In this document: one piece after another, positions 1 through 5,820 of the stretch
Position numbering within the stretch: the first letter of the stretch is position 1
Layout of the letters: each line of letters opens with the position of its first letter
From: Chloroflexota bacterium
GTDB taxonomy: Bacteria; Chloroflexota; Dehalococcoidia; JAUQQI01
Assembly: GCA_030549955.1 (NCBI GenBank)
Contig: JAUQQI010000022.1
Coordinates: forward strand, 1-6,954
Direction: 5' to 3'
DNA length: 6,954 nt
The notes under the pieces: model-generated
What the model was told of the DNA's origin: nothing
Seen by the model: only the letters and a program-made list of their open reading frames with translations
Databases searched by the model: none
Translations under genes and position numbers: made by a program

Positions 1-261
1 CGCCCCGGTAAGAGCAGGCCTGAAATCGACCCAGTCGACCTCGACCCACGTCTCCGCGGCCCGCCGGCCGGGTCGAAAGACCCCAATGAGGAACGGCTCG
101 GGGGTAGTCTGGCCATCCGGTCCCGTGAGGCGAAGGCCGAAGGTGGTGGCGCCCGTCCGGGTCGGGGGACCCGTCAGGACGGTTAGCCGGTACCGGCCCA
201 GAGGGGCGGCAACCAGGGCCGTGAGCGGATGGCTGGGGTCCCTTAACTCCTGCCAGGACAT
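1..261 (-). CDS. Partial CDS, unrecognised protein (N-terminal 87 residues; continues past left edge)
   Basis: I do not recognise the family. Read on the minus strand from ATG at 261-259, the frame stays open for 87 codons to the window edge. It begins MSWQELRDPSHPLTALVAAP and later contains GATTFGLRLTGPDGQ and ETWVEVDWVDF. The composition looks like real protein: alternating hydrophobic residues suggest beta strands (RYRLTVLT, FLIGVF, WVEVDW) with a Gly/Pro/Asp turn, and there is no signal peptide or membrane segment. The frame is closed upstream by TGA at 303-301. The only starts are TTG at 270 and ATG at 261. ATG is preferred because a TATCAT box lies 8 nt before it and there is no Shine-Dalgarno, which suggests a leaderless message. 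It is divergent from the rmlD-type gene at 390. The plus-strand frame opposite it (86-286) has shadow-like composition. The gene is probably real, but its function is unknown. Confidence 0.55.
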   Translation of the reverse strand, partial: MSWQELRDPSHPLTALVAAPLGRYRLTVLTGPPTRTGATTFGLRLTGPDGQTTPEPFLIGVFRPGRRAAETWVEVDWVDFRPALTGA

Positions 262-269
262 ACCGGTCA

Positions 270-275
270 ATGATA
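270..275 (-). promoter_or_regulatory. Candidate -10 box for a leaderless transcript of the minus-strand gene
   Basis: TATCAT read on the minus strand (275 to 270) matches TATAAT at 5 of 6 positions and ends 8 nt before the ATG at 261. No Shine-Dalgarno precedes that ATG. Transcription starting about 7-8 nt downstream would begin at or next to the start codon. No -35 element is visible at a 16-18 nt spacing. This is inferred from position and motif only. Confidence 0.35.
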
Positions 276-338
276 CGGCGGGTTGACGCGGCCGCGCCGG
301 TCAGGGTAGGATTGCCAGGTTTTGCCGACCGCCGGGCA

Positions 339-378
339 CTACACCGGACGGTGCTACTGAATCAGCGTCCGGTGGTAG
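339..378. repeat. Inverted repeat in the divergent intergenic region (possible operator or leader hairpin)
   Basis: CACCGGACG at 342-350 is the exact reverse complement of CGTCCGGTG at 366-374. Shifted by one base and allowing a bulge at G374, the pairing also reads as 339-350 with 366-378 (CTAC pairing with GTAG). The 15-nt loop contains a second odd palindrome, CTGA-A-TCAG (357-365). The right arm overlaps the candidate -10 TAGACT (376-381), so a bound protein would block the rmlD promoter. It lies upstream of the expected transcription start, so a DNA operator is more likely than an RNA hairpin. There is no T-run, so it is not an intrinsic terminator. Confidence 0.4.
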
Positions 379-389
379 ACTGATTAGCG
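344..389 (+). repeat. Imperfect tandem direct repeat immediately upstream of the rmlD-type start codon
   Basis: Copy 1 (344-367) and copy 2 (369-389) both begin CCGG and end with nearly the same sequence: ACTGAATCAGCG at 356-367 and ACTGATTAGCG at 379-389, differing by one indel and one C/T change. The repeat period is about 23 bp, roughly two helical turns. The second copy ends directly at the ATG at 390. The repeat overlaps the inverted repeat at 339-378. It could be a pair of regulator sites or a small local duplication. Confidence 0.35.
376..381 (+). promoter_or_regulatory. Candidate -10 box for a leaderless transcript of the rmlD-type gene
   Basis: TAGACT follows the TANNNT pattern and ends exactly 8 nt before the ATG at 390. 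The intervening bases (GATTAGCG) contain no Shine-Dalgarno. The spacing is identical to that of the TATCAT box on the opposite strand. There is no recognisable -35 near 353-358. This would be the promoter of the three-gene sugar operon. Confidence 0.35.
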
Positions 390-1232
390 ATGCGGATTCT
401 TATTACGGGTGGAGCAGGCCAGCTGGGTCGGGCCCTGGCCCGAAGGCTTGCGTCAAGCCACGAGGTTTTAGCCCTTGGCAAGCGGGACCTGGATGTGACC
501 CGGCCAGAGGCCGGCGGAAAAGTCGTCCGCCTGCGGCCCGATATCGTTATCCACTGCGCGGCCTGGACCGACGTCGACGGCTGTGCCCGGGATCCCGAGG
601 GGGCCTACCTGGTCAACGGCCTTGGGACCCGCAACGTTGTTCTGGGCTGCCAGCAGGCCGGCTGTCCGATGGTCTACATTTCAACCAACGAGGTCTTCGA
701 CGGCCGCTCGACCCGGCCCTATTACGAGTACGATACCCCGAACCCGGTCAACCCCTACGGCCGGTCGAAGCTCGCCGGCGAGCAGGTCGTCCAGACCATG
801 CTCGAGCGGTTTTATATTGTTCGGACAGCCTGGCTTTTCGGCTGCGACCGGGAGAACTTCGTCACAAAGATCCTCACGCGGGCCCGGACTGCCCGGCGTC
901 TCGACGTCGTCGTCGATGAGGTCGGGTCACCGACTTACGTCGAGGACCTGGCCGCCGCGGTGGCGAAGCTGATCGAGACCGGCGTTTATGGCATCTATCA
1001 CTTTGTCAATTCGGGGCAGGCGTCCCGGTTCGAGCTCGCCCTGAAGGCCCTTGAGCTGTGCGGCCGCCGGGATGTCCAGGTTCGGCCGATTCGGCTCGCC
1101 GAGTACCGCCGGGCCTCGACTCCCCCGCCCTACTCGGTCCTGGCTAACCTGGCCGGCCGGGCCATCGGCATCGAATTGCGGCCCTGGGAAGAGGCCCTGG
1201 CCGAGTACCTGCGTCAGCTATGCCCGGGGTAG
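390..1232 (+). CDS. rfbD: dTDP-4-dehydrorhamnose reductase (RmlD/RfbD family, extended SDR)
   Basis: The protein should reduce dTDP-4-dehydro-L-rhamnose to dTDP-L-rhamnose with NAD(P)H in the cytoplasm, the last step of dTDP-rhamnose synthesis. At 280 residues it has normal family length. The Rossmann nucleotide-binding motif GGAGQLG (7-13) opens the protein, so the ATG at 390 is secure. RPDIVIHCAAWTDVD (49-63) and the catalytic Tyr-xxx-Lys (Y123, K127, in NPYGRSKLAGE) follow. RTAWLFG (145-151), GSPTYVEDLA (179-188) and PPYSVLAN (246-253) are typical RmlD signatures. The usual STDYVFDG motif reads STNEVFDG (98-105), so two residues near the substrate site differ from the textbook enzyme. It is the first gene of an operon and overlaps the glycosyltransferase gene by 13 nt. 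The rfbA, rfbB and rfbC partners are not in the window. A related SDR reducing a different nucleotide sugar cannot be excluded. Confidence 0.88.
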   Translation: MRILITGGAGQLGRALARRLASSHEVLALGKRDLDVTRPEAGGKVVRLRPDIVIHCAAWTDVDGCARDPEGAYLVNGLGTRNVVLGCQQAGCPMVYISTNEVFDGRSTRPYYEYDTPNPVNPYGRSKLAGEQVVQTMLERFYIVRTAWLFGCDRENFVTKILTRARTARRLDVVVDEVGSPTYVEDLAAAVAKLIETGVYGIYHFVNSGQASRFELALKALELCGRRDVQVRPIRLAEYRRASTPPPYSVLANLAGRAIGIELRPWEEALAEYLRQLCPG

Positions 1233-2926
1233 CGGTCATCATCCCGAATTATAACGGGGCAGCCCTCCTGCCGGACTGCCTGGAAGCCCTGCGCCGCCAG
1301 ACCTTCCGGGACTTCATCACGGTGGTGGTTGACAACGGCTCCACCGACGGCAGTGTCGACCTCGTCCGGACCCGCTTCCCGGAAGTGGCCGTTATTGCCC
1401 TGCCCCGGAACCTGGGGTTTGCCGGGGCTGTCAACCGGGGCATCCTTGAGACCGATTCAGAATATGTGGCCCTCCTCAACAACGACGCCGAGCCGGAGCC
1501 GGCCTGGCTCGGGGCCCTAGTCGAGGCCCTCAACGCCCGGCCTGAGGCGGCCATGGCCGCGTCCAAGATCCTCCTTTATGACCGGCGGGATGTGCTGCAC
1601 TCGGCCGGGGACTACCTGGAGGCTTCCGGCCGGCCGGGAAATCGGGGCGTCTGGCAGCGGGACTGGGGCCAGTTCGACGGGGTTGATGAGGTCTTTTCGG
1701 CCTGCGGGGCGGCCGCCCTCTACCGGCGGTCCCTTTTTGCCGAGGTCGGCCTCTTTGACGAGGCCTACCGGGCGTATCTCGAAGATGTCGACCTCGCCTG
1801 CCGGGCGAGGCTCAGGGGCTATCGCTGTATTTACGTCCCGTCAGCCCGGGTCTACCACCGGCTCAGCGCGACCGGGGGCGGGTCCCTGGCCGCGTATCTT
1901 TTTGGCCGGAACCTGCCCAGGCTCATCGTCAAGAACTTTCCCGGCCCGGTCCTGGCCCGCAACTGGGGGAACGTTACGACCTACCAGGTCGGACTGGTCC
2001 TGGAGGCTCTGGCCCACATTCGGGAGCCGGCCGCCCGGGCCAGACTCCGGGGACTGATGGCAGGCTGGCTCGGCCTGCCGGGACTGCTCCCGGCCCGGCG
2101 GCAATCCCAGGCCAGGGTAGCGGACCCAAGCGGCCTCCTGGCCGCCCTCGGCCCGCCCCGGGCCGATTTTGCCCGTTCGACTTATCGCTCGGAAGTCGAG
2201 ATCTCGGTTGTCATTCCGGCCTACAATGAGGCCGACCGCATCCCTGAGACCCTCAGTCGCGTCGTTAAGTACCTGACCGGCCTGGGCCGGACCCACGAGG
2301 TCATCGTCGTCGACGACGGCAGCACCGATGAAACAGCCAGCCTGGTCGACGAATTCGCCCGGGAATCGGGGGCGGCCCTCCGGCTGATCCGCCGTCCCCA
2401 CGCCGGCAAGGGAGCCGCCGTCCGGGCTGGCATGCTCTCCGCCCGGGGCCGGTTCCGCCTGTTATGCGATGCCGACCTCTCGATGCCAGCCGAGGGGTTT
2501 GACCGGTTCATCCCCCTCCTGGAAGCCGGGGTGCCGGTCGTCATCGGGTCGCGGGAGGTTCCGGGGGCCCGGCGGTATAACGAGCCGGCCCACCGGCACC
2601 TGATGGGCCGGGTCTATAATCGGATCGTCCAGCTCCTGGTCCTCCCCGGCATCGAAGATACCCAGTGCGGGTTTAAAGGTTTCCGGGCCGAGGCGGCCCT
2701 CGAGCTTTTCGGCCGCCAGACCCTTAACGGGTTCGGCTTCGACGTTGAAATCCTTTTTATCGCCCGCCGGCTCGGCTACGCCGTCAAAGAAGTGCCGGTC
2801 GAATGGCATTACATGCCGGGCAGCAAGGTAAAGCCCCTGCGAGACACCTGGCGGATGTTCCGGGACGCCGTAAAGGTCCGGCTTAACGCCCTCTGCGGCC
2901 GCTACGATGGGCTTCCCCGGTATTGA
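1220..2926 (+). CDS. Bifunctional glycosyltransferase: WbbL-like GT2 fused to polyprenyl-phosphate sugar synthase-like GT2
   Basis: This 568-residue cytoplasmic protein carries two complete GT-A catalytic domains. Domain 1 (about 1-270) resembles WbbL/rhamnosyltransferases: VIIPNYNG (6-13), VDNGSTDGS (37-45), a metal-binding LNNDAEPEP (86-94) and YLEDVDLACR (186-195). Domain 2 (about 325-568) resembles dolichyl-phosphate glucose synthase (ALG5/DPG type): VVIPAYNEADRI (330-341), VVDDGSTDET (363-372), CDADLSMP (416-423), DTQCGFKGF (480-488), then a PVEW...PGSKVKPLRD segment (526-541). A linker of about 50 residues (270-325) joins them, and I see no membrane helix in either. The frame is continuous, with no internal start near the junction, so this is a true fusion. 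Start ATG 1220 lies inside rfbD (13-nt overlap) with no Shine-Dalgarno, implying translational coupling. Domain 1 could use the dTDP-rhamnose made by the upstream gene, and domain 2 could supply a lipid-linked sugar to the downstream membrane protein. Exact donors and acceptors are inferred. Confidence 0.85.
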   Translation: MPGVAVIIPNYNGAALLPDCLEALRRQTFRDFITVVVDNGSTDGSVDLVRTRFPEVAVIALPRNLGFAGAVNRGILETDSEYVALLNNDAEPEPAWLGALVEALNARPEAAMAASKILLYDRRDVLHSAGDYLEASGRPGNRGVWQRDWGQFDGVDEVFSACGAAALYRRSLFAEVGLFDEAYRAYLEDVDLACRARLRGYRCIYVPSARVYHRLSATGGGSLAAYLFGRNLPRLIVKNFPGPVLARNWGNVTTYQVGLVLEALAHIREPAARARLRGLMAGWLGLPGLLPARRQSQARVADPSGLLAALGPPRADFARSTYRSEVEISVVIPAYNEADRIPETLSRVVKYLTGLGRTHEVIVVDDGSTDETASLVDEFARESGAALRLIRRPHAGKGAAVRAGMLSARGRFRLLCDADLSMPAEGFDRFIPLLEAGVPVVIGSREVPGARRYNEPAHRHLMGRVYNRIVQLLVLPGIEDTQCGFKGFRAEAALELFGRQTLNGFGFDVEILFIARRLGYAVKEVPVEWHYMPGSKVKPLRDTWRMFRDAVKVRLNALCGRYDGLPRY

Positions 2927-4172
2927 CCGCCGGCTCGGCCTAATTCTAGCCGTCTATTTCGGCCTCGGGTTTCTTTTCGCCTGGCAGACCCCGCCCTGGC
3001 AGGCCCCCGACGAGCCGGCTCATTATAACTATGTCCGCCACCTGGCCGAGGGCCTGGGCCTGCCCGAACTCAAACCCGGCGACTGGGACGCCGCCTACCT
3101 CGACTTTCTCAAAGCCAGCCGGTTTCCGCCGGGGTCGGATATAACCCCCATCCGCTACGAGTTCCACCAGCCACCCCTTTATTACCTTCTCCTGACGCCG
3201 GTTTACCTGACGACGGGCGGAAGCCTGCTGGCGCTTCGGCTGGCAAGCCTTGCCATCGGCGCCCTGGCCATTATCGCGGTCTACCTGGTGGGCCGGCTCG
3301 TTTTCCCGGCTGAGCCGGAGGTGGCGCTGGCTGCGGCCGGGATCGCCGGGACCCTTCCCCAGCACGTCGCCGTCCTGGCCTCGGTCAATAACGACGCCCT
3401 GGCCGGGGCGGTGGCGGCGGCCCTGGTGGCCTGGGGCCTGGCAGGCCTGACCGGAAAGCCGTCCCGAACCTGGGCCGCTGTCGGCGGCCTTCTCGCCGGC
3501 ATCGGCCTTCTCACCAAGACGACCGTTTACCCGCTGGTCGGAATGGCCGCCGGGCTGGCGCTGACCATTGGCCGCCGGTCGAAGGAGCCAGGAGCACGGC
3601 AAGCCTTTGTCCTGGTTGTCGGGTTAGCCCTCGTTCTGGGCGGCTGGTGGTTCGTCCGCAACGCGGCCGTCTACGGTGGCCTTGATATCCTCGGCCTCGG
3701 CCGCCACGACCAGGTGGTCGTCGGCCAGCCCCGCACCGGCCCCCTCTCCGCCCGGCTCGTCGTCGACGGGGGCCTTACGACGTTTCGGAGCTTCTGGCTC
3801 CAGCTCGGCTGGATGGGCGTGCCGGCCGAGGACTGGGTTTACGGCCTGCTGGCCGGCATAAGTCTGCTGGCCGGGTCGGGCCTGGGTTTCATTTTGCTGG
3901 AACTCATCCGGTCGCGGCCAGGCCGGGCCGCAACCCTGTGGCTCGGGCTTGCGGCCATGCTGGTGGTCGGTCAGTTTGCCTGGTACAACCTCCAGTTCTA
4001 CCAGCCGCAGGGTCGGTATCTCTTCCCGGCGATGGCCGTCTGGGCGGTCGGCCTGGCGGCCGGGTTTAGACGGGTCCTGACGCCCGAGCTCAGGGCCTGG
4101 TGGGTCCTTCCCGTTCTGCTGGCCGGGCTGAGCGTCTGGGCCATCGTGCGGTACATTCCTTTCCTGCGCTGA
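2907..4172 (+). CDS. Multi-pass membrane protein, DUF2142/GT-C glycosyltransferase-like
   Basis: This 421-residue integral membrane protein has roughly ten hydrophobic helices (for example about 10-26, 108-131, 140-158, 162-182, 232-252, 312-334, 343-360, 373-388, 396-415). After the first helix comes PPWQAPDEPAHYNYVRH (29-45). The Asp-Glu pair D35-E36 sits in the first extracytoplasmic loop, where GT-C enzymes of the PMT/ArnT type carry acidic catalytic or metal-binding residues. HQPPLYYLL (87-95), SVNND (159-163) and QPQGRYLFP (366-374) are typical of DUF2142 proteins. These are predicted to transfer sugars from polyprenyl-phosphate donors to an acceptor outside the membrane, but few have been tested. 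Start ATG 2907 overlaps the glycosyltransferase gene by 20 nt without a Shine-Dalgarno, so it is probably translated by coupling and is the last gene of the operon. Assignment to the membrane family is firm; the sugar and acceptor are unknown. Confidence 0.78.
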   Translation: MGFPGIDRRLGLILAVYFGLGFLFAWQTPPWQAPDEPAHYNYVRHLAEGLGLPELKPGDWDAAYLDFLKASRFPPGSDITPIRYEFHQPPLYYLLLTPVYLTTGGSLLALRLASLAIGALAIIAVYLVGRLVFPAEPEVALAAAGIAGTLPQHVAVLASVNNDALAGAVAAALVAWGLAGLTGKPSRTWAAVGGLLAGIGLLTKTTVYPLVGMAAGLALTIGRRSKEPGARQAFVLVVGLALVLGGWWFVRNAAVYGGLDILGLGRHDQVVVGQPRTGPLSARLVVDGGLTTFRSFWLQLGWMGVPAEDWVYGLLAGISLLAGSGLGFILLELIRSRPGRAATLWLGLAAMLVVGQFAWYNLQFYQPQGRYLFPAMAVWAVGLAAGFRRVLTPELRAWWVLPVLLAGLSVWAIVRYIPFLR

Positions 4173-4179
4173 CGGGTTG

Positions 4180-4188
4180 TGTTAAAAT
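4180..4188 (+). promoter_or_regulatory. Candidate extended -10 promoter for the ABC importer operon
   Basis: TGTTAAAAT contains the extended -10 dinucleotide TG, one spacer base and TAAAAT, which matches TATAAT at 5 of 6 positions. It sits in an AT-rich island unlike the surrounding GC-rich sequence. It starts 8 nt after the stop codon of the membrane-protein gene and about 50 nt before the start codon at 4239. No good -35 is seen (TTTCCT at 4160-4165 is weak), as is common for extended -10 promoters. A second AT-rich candidate, TATAAC (4223-4228, within the palindrome GTTATAAC), is so close to the ribosome binding site that it is less likely. Confidence 0.45.
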
Positions 4189-4228
4189 TTTCGCCTGAAA
4201 GGAGCCCGGAGAAACGCCAGGTTATAAC

Positions 4229-4234
4229 AGGAGG
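4229..4234 (+). promoter_or_regulatory. Strong Shine-Dalgarno that fixes the start of the substrate-binding protein
   Basis: AGGAGG is followed by the 4-nt spacer CAGC and then ATG at 4239. It is the only full-consensus ribosome binding site in the window. It selects ATG 4239 over the upstream in-frame GTG at 4179, which overlaps the candidate promoter and would put 20 residues in front of the Tat signal. Confidence 0.8.
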
Positions 4235-4238
4235 CAGC

Positions 4239-5816
4239 ATGAAGAGATTTTCCCGGCGCCAGTTCCTCGGGTTGGTTGGGGGTTCGGCCGTTGCGTCGGC
4301 CCTGGCGGCCTGCGCCCCAGCCCAGGCTCCGTCGGCCCCTTCGGCCCCGGCGCCGACCGGTCCCCGGGGTGAGGTCACCATCCTCCAGGGCGTTGACGCC
4401 AATACGCTCGACCCGGACTTCCGGAATTCGGTCCCGGAATTTAACGTCAATGCCCATATCTTTGACATGTTCCTCTGGCGGGACCCGAAAACCCTTGAGC
4501 CCAAGCCTTGGATTGTCCGCGAGTGGCGCAACGTCGACGACCTGACCTGGGAATTTAAGCTGGTCGAGGGGGCGAAGTTCCACGACGGCACGCCGGTTGA
4601 TGCCGAGGCAGCCAAATTCAGCCTCGAGCGGCACACCAAGGGGCAGGTGGGCGGCAAGCCCATCGTCCCGGCCCTGCGCCGGCTCATTAATTTTGACCGG
4701 GTCGAAGTCGTTGACCGGTACACCTTCCGGGTCAAGACAACGGCCCCGGCCGCCACCATCCTCGACCAACTCACCAACCACGAGATCATGCCCCCGAGTG
4801 TCTATGCCGATGAGTCGGCCGATAACCTCGCCAAGGTTGCCGTCAAACCCGTCGGGTCCGGTCCGTATAAGTTTGTCGAGTGGGTCAAGGACCAGCGGCT
4901 TATCATGGAGGCAAATCCTGACTACTGGGGGCCGAAGCCCCAGATCCAGCGGCTCATCTGGAAGCCGGTGGCCGAGCTTTCAACCCGCATCCTGGCCCTC
5001 CAGCGGGGCGAGGCGGACATCATCGTCAACGTCGCCCCGGACCAGATGGCCAACGTTGAACGGGGCGGCAACGCCCGGATCTGCCGGGTCAAGGGCGGCC
5101 GAAATATCTTCGTCGGCATCCGATGCGACCGGCCGTATCTTTCGGACAAACGGGTGCGCCAGGCCCTTAACTACGCCGTGAACTTTGATGCCATCAACCG
5201 GGCGATCCTGAACGGTGTCGGCGAACGGACCAGGACCATCATCACCCGGCCGAGCGAACAGCCTCCGAATGCCAAACCTTACCCGTACGACCCGGATAAG
5301 GCCCGGCAGCTCCTCAAAGAGGCCGGAGTTCCTGAGGGCTTCAAGGTCGTTATGGACTCGCCGAACGGCCGGTATATCAAAGATAAAGAGATCGCCCAGG
5401 CCATTGCCCAGGACCTCCAGCGTATCGGCCTCCAGGTTGAACTCAAAGTTCTGGACTGGGCCCTCTACGCCGGGGACATGCTGGCCAAGCGCCAGCCCGA
5501 CGACCTGTTCTTCCTGGGCCTCGGGTCCCCCTTTAATGCCCAGTCCGAACTTAACTATATCCACCCGGATTTCTCCCTGAATTCCACCTACTGGGTGAAC
5601 GAGGAATTCATCCGGCTTTACGACGAGCTGAGCCGGACCCTTGACCGGGCCAAGCGGCAGCAGTTGATCAACCGGCTCTGGGAGGTCGCCTACGACGACC
5701 CGCCGTGGATCTATGTCTGGCATCAGGTCGATATCTACGGCGTCAGCAACCGGCTCGAGTGGGAATGCCGGCCGGATGAGCGGATCCTCCTACACGAGGC
5801 CCGATTAAGGTCCTGA
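4239..5816 (+). CDS. Peptide-type ABC transporter substrate-binding lipoprotein (SBP family 5), Tat-exported
   Basis: This 525-residue extracytoplasmic binding protein would capture oligopeptides, dipeptides, nickel chelates or similar ligands for the importer encoded downstream. The N-terminus has a twin-arginine motif SRRQFLG (5-11), a hydrophobic stretch and a lipobox LAAC with Cys25 as the probable lipidated residue. It should therefore be exported folded through Tat and anchored in the membrane. An Ala/Pro/Ser-rich linker (26-40) follows. Family-5 hallmarks are VEGAKFHDGTPVDAE (109-123), PVGSGPYKF (204-212), NPDYWG (226-231) and KRVRQALNYAVNFDAI (304-319). The length is normal. The start at 4239 is set by AGGAGG and by the signal peptide position. 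The next gene begins 4 nt after the stop. The ligand cannot be read from the sequence. The longer frame from GTG 4179 is rejected as the start. Confidence 0.92.
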   Translation: MKRFSRRQFLGLVGGSAVASALAACAPAQAPSAPSAPAPTGPRGEVTILQGVDANTLDPDFRNSVPEFNVNAHIFDMFLWRDPKTLEPKPWIVREWRNVDDLTWEFKLVEGAKFHDGTPVDAEAAKFSLERHTKGQVGGKPIVPALRRLINFDRVEVVDRYTFRVKTTAPAATILDQLTNHEIMPPSVYADESADNLAKVAVKPVGSGPYKFVEWVKDQRLIMEANPDYWGPKPQIQRLIWKPVAELSTRILALQRGEADIIVNVAPDQMANVERGGNARICRVKGGRNIFVGIRCDRPYLSDKRVRQALNYAVNFDAINRAILNGVGERTRTIITRPSEQPPNAKPYPYDPDKARQLLKEAGVPEGFKVVMDSPNGRYIKDKEIAQAIAQDLQRIGLQVELKVLDWALYAGDMLAKRQPDDLFFLGLGSPFNAQSELNYIHPDFSLNSTYWVNEEFIRLYDELSRTLDRAKRQQLINRLWEVAYDDPPWIYVWHQVDIYGVSNRLEWECRPDERILLHEARLRS

Positions 5817-5820
5817 ATCC

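Noticed and set aside
86..286. Plus-strand 66-codon open frame at the left end
   Set aside because: It lies opposite the better-looking minus-strand frame (1-261), has an Arg/Pro/Val-rich composition typical of GC-rich shadows, and has no start signals.
2150..2200. Possibility that the 568-residue protein is two separate genes
   Set aside because: There is no stop, no suitable ATG/GTG with a ribosome binding site near the domain boundary, and the frame is continuous, so it is annotated as one fusion.
1841..2401. Minus-strand open frame (186 codons) opposite the glycosyltransferase fusion
   Set aside because: It spans the linker and both domain edges of a well-supported sense gene, and its composition is shadow-like.
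2946..3602. Minus-strand open frame (218 codons) opposite the DUF2142-like gene
   Set aside because: A polar Gly/Gln/Arg-rich antisense translation of a membrane-protein gene is a known artefact of high GC content. No domain is seen.
4157..4203. 7-bp inverted repeat TCCTTTC (4157-4163) with GAAAGGA (4197-4203) as a terminator
   Set aside because: The 33-nt loop, short stem and lack of a T-run make chance occurrence more likely than a terminator.
4179..4238. GTG 4179 as the start of the substrate-binding protein
   Set aside because: It overlaps the extended -10 box, has no ribosome binding site and would place 20 residues before the Tat motif. ATG 4239 with AGGAGG is clearly better.
4980..5723. 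Minus-strand open frame (247 codons) opposite the substrate-binding protein
   Set aside because: Its composition mirrors the codon bias of the sense gene, it has no ribosome binding site and it overlaps a strongly supported gene throughout.
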